A stretch of 64,000 bases of DNA from Candidatus Accumulibacter affinis. GTDB taxonomy: Bacteria; Pseudomonadota; Gammaproteobacteria; Burkholderiales; Rhodocyclaceae. Positions 62,342 through 64,000 of the stretch are shown in pieces; the first letter of the stretch is position 1, and every line of letters begins with the position of its first letter. The stretch lies in assembly GCA_016713625.1 (NCBI GenBank), contig JADJOT010000010.1, positions 62,001 to 126,000 on the forward strand, in the 5' to 3' direction. The notes beneath the pieces are model-generated. The model saw nothing but the letters and a program-made list of their open reading frames with translations, searched no databases and was not told the DNA's origin. A program made the translations under genes and the position numbers.

Positions 62342-64000
62342 ATGAACAACGAAAAAGACCAGTTGCGTACGGCTGCCCTGTTCTACCATCGGCATCCCAA
62401 GCCCGGCAAGGTGTCGATACAGCCAACCAAGCAACTCGCCAACCAGTACGACCTGTCGATGGCCTACTCTCCCGGCGTGGCCGCGGCCTGCGAAGAGATC
62501 GTCGCTTTTCCGGCCGAGGCAAGCACACTCACGTCGCGTGCCAACCTGGTCGGCGTCATCACCAATGGCACCGCGGTGTTGGGCCTCGGAGCGATCGGCC
62601 CGCTGGCCGCCAAGCCGGTGATGGAAGGCAAGGCGGTGCTGTTCAAGAAATTCGCCAACATCGATGTGTTCGATCTCGAAATCGAAGAGCGTGACCCGGA
62701 CCGTCTGGTCGAGATCATCGCTTCGCTGGAGCCCACGTTTGGCGGCATCAACCTTGAAGACATCAAGGCGCCGGAGTGCTTCTACGTCGAGAAGAAGCTT
62801 CGCGAGCGAATGAAGATCCCGGTCTTTCATGATGATCAGCACGGAACGGCGATCGTCGTTGGCGCGGCCATTCTCAACGGCCTGTTTCTGCAGGACAAGA
62901 AACTCGATCAGGTCAAGGTGGTGACCTCGGGCGCCGGTGCCGCTGCGCTGGCCTGTCTGGACCTGCTGGTGATGCTTGGGATCCCGGTAGAGAATATCTG
63001 GGTGACCGACATCAAGGGGCTGGTCTATGAAGGCCGCGTCGAGGACATGGACGAGATCAAGGGGCGCTATGCGAAACGGACCGATGCCCGTAGCCTGGCA
63101 GAGGTCATCGAAGGGGCCGATGTCTTCCTCGGCCTCTCGGCCGGCGGCGTCCTCAAAAAGGAAATGGTGGCGACGATGGCACCGGCGCCCCTGATCATGG
63201 CGCTGGCCAACCCCAACCCGGAAATTCGGCCGGAGGACGTGCATGCGGTGCGTAGCGATGCGATCGTTGCCACCGGTCGTTCCGACTACCCGAACCAGGT
63301 CAACAATGTGCTGTGCTTTCCATTCATTTTTCGCGGCGCGCTCGATGTCGGGGCGACCACGATCACCGAAGCGATGAAGCTGGCGGCCGTCCGGGCCATT
63401 TCCGAGCTGGCGCGTGTCGAGCAATCGGAAGTGGCGGTCAAGGCCTACGGCGAAGAGCACTCCAACTTCGGTCCGGAGTACCTGATTCCAAATCCTTTTG
63501 ATCCGCGCCTGATCAGCATGATCGCGCCGGCAGTTGCCGAAGCCGCCATGGAATCCGGCGTCGCGACCAGGCCAATCAAGGATCTCGAGGCCTACCGCGA
63601 CAGCCTGGACGAATTCGTCTATCACTTCGGCTTGATCATGAAGCCGGTTTTCTCGCAGGCCAAGCAGGCGCCGCGGCGCATCGTTTTCGCCGAAGGCGAG
63701 GACGACCGGGTGCTGCGTGCCGTGCAGGTGATTGTCGATGAAGGGATCGCCAGACCGATCCTGATCGGCGACCCGCGCGACATCGAGTGCAGGCTCGAGG
63801 CACTGAACCTGCGCGTGTCCGCGGGGGCCGACTTCGACATCGTCTACGCGGACAACAACGAGTTTTTTGACGCGCATTTTGACCCTTACTGGAAGGAATA
63901 CCGGCGGTTGATGGAGCGCAAGGGCGTTTCCGCCGACTTTGCCAGGCGCGAGGTGCGGCGTCGCGCCTCGTTGTTCGGCGCGATGATGGTGCATATGGGC
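62342..64000 (+). CDS. maeB: NADP-dependent malic enzyme, MaeB type (3' end beyond window)
   Basis: 553 codons are visible. The malic domain starts FYHRHPKPGKVSIQPTKQL, with AYSPGVAAACEEI, the catalytic region FHDDQHGTAIVV and the NAD(P) fold VVTSGAGAAALA. From about residue 435 a phosphotransacetylase-like domain begins (RRIVFAEGEDDRVLRAVQVI), as in MaeB. GAGGAGAG precedes the ATG. Decarboxylates malate to pyruvate; divergent to pckG, so the two share control of the PEP-pyruvate-oxaloacetate node. Confidence 0.96.
   Translation, partial: MNNEKDQLRTAALFYHRHPKPGKVSIQPTKQLANQYDLSMAYSPGVAAACEEIVAFPAEASTLTSRANLVGVITNGTAVLGLGAIGPLAAKPVMEGKAVLFKKFANIDVFDLEIEERDPDRLVEIIASLEPTFGGINLEDIKAPECFYVEKKLRERMKIPVFHDDQHGTAIVVGAAILNGLFLQDKKLDQVKVVTSGAGAAALACLDLLVMLGIPVENIWVTDIKGLVYEGRVEDMDEIKGRYAKRTDARSLAEVIEGADVFLGLSAGGVLKKEMVATMAPAPLIMALANPNPEIRPEDVHAVRSDAIVATGRSDYPNQVNNVLCFPFIFRGALDVGATTITEAMKLAAVRAISELARVEQSEVAVKAYGEEHSNFGPEYLIPNPFDPRLISMIAPAVAEAAMESGVATRPIKDLEAYRDSLDEFVYHFGLIMKPVFSQAKQAPRRIVFAEGEDDRVLRAVQVIVDEGIARPILIGDPRDIECRLEALNLRVSAGADFDIVYADNNEFFDAHFDPYWKEYRRLMERKGVSADFARREVRRRASLFGAMMVHMG

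Noticed and set aside
62189..63994. 601-aa minus-strand frame opposite maeB
   Set aside because: Antisense shadow; the plus strand encodes an unmistakable malic enzyme.

Overview
The window is high-GC, densely coded chromosomal DNA of a betaproteobacterium. The gene order leuC-leuD-(leuB)-asd-fimV-truA-trpF-trpB-trpA-accD-folC-SPOR-cvpA-purF-metZ, the block PP0621-pilS-pilR-ampD and the pair regB-regA all point to Rhodocyclales-type Betaproteobacteria. A GTP-type PEP carboxykinase divergent from a malic enzyme, and a Pit/DUF47 phosphate module, would fit a Candidatus Accumulibacter-like polyphosphate accumulator. That genus is inference; no marker gene here proves it.

Layout. 1-1259: end of a large P-loop ATPase gene resembling the phosphorothioation-restriction protein DptH. 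1655-4176: NfeD protease/slipin membrane pair and a DUF2784 protein. 4179-6531: hslR and the redox two-component pair regA/regB. 6547-8350: cyaY, divergent from lptM-lysA. 8427-10073: gpmI. 10483-14736: secreted Ala/Lys-rich peptide, aroC, a YdcH-like protein, an MFS carrier and an M48 lipoprotein protease. 14930-18407: leucine/aspartate-family operon in which leuB is reduced to a 33-codon stub and an entericidin has lost its lipobox cysteine. 18533-32947: fimV, an ECF-T-like protein, truA and the trp/accD/folC/cvpA/purF/metZ block, with a frameshifted DUF1640 gene wedged before trpF. 32944-39831: envelope peptidases, Pit-DUF47, RlmI, and exported MsrA/MsrB. 40007-44898: tandem stem-loop repeat, Fur/Zur-like regulator, COG0523 GTPase, DOMON-like protein, NamZ-like hydrolase and dinB. 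44968-53715 is accessory: yaiI, toxin and DUF1640 relics, a three-gene cassette (DUF262 + DUF3696 ATPase + unknown), a complete 2.8 kb insertion element carrying a DruA (DUF4338) homologue, brnTA, and a haloperoxidase fragment. 53841-64000: ispB, tRNA-Pro(CGG), PP0621-pilS-pilR-ampD, an aminotransferase, pckG and the start of maeB.

Main points of interest. (i) A compact, translationally coupled DUF262/DUF3696/unknown cassette at 46352-49653 is a candidate undescribed defence system. (ii) The neighbouring insertion element can be delimited exactly, with 17-bp perfect inverted ends and a 9-bp target duplication. (iii) leuB has been removed by an in-frame internal deletion. (iv) trpF lacks a normal start and overlaps a frameshifted DUF1640 gene. 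(v) The pckG leader holds a terminator-like hairpin with a competing alternative fold.
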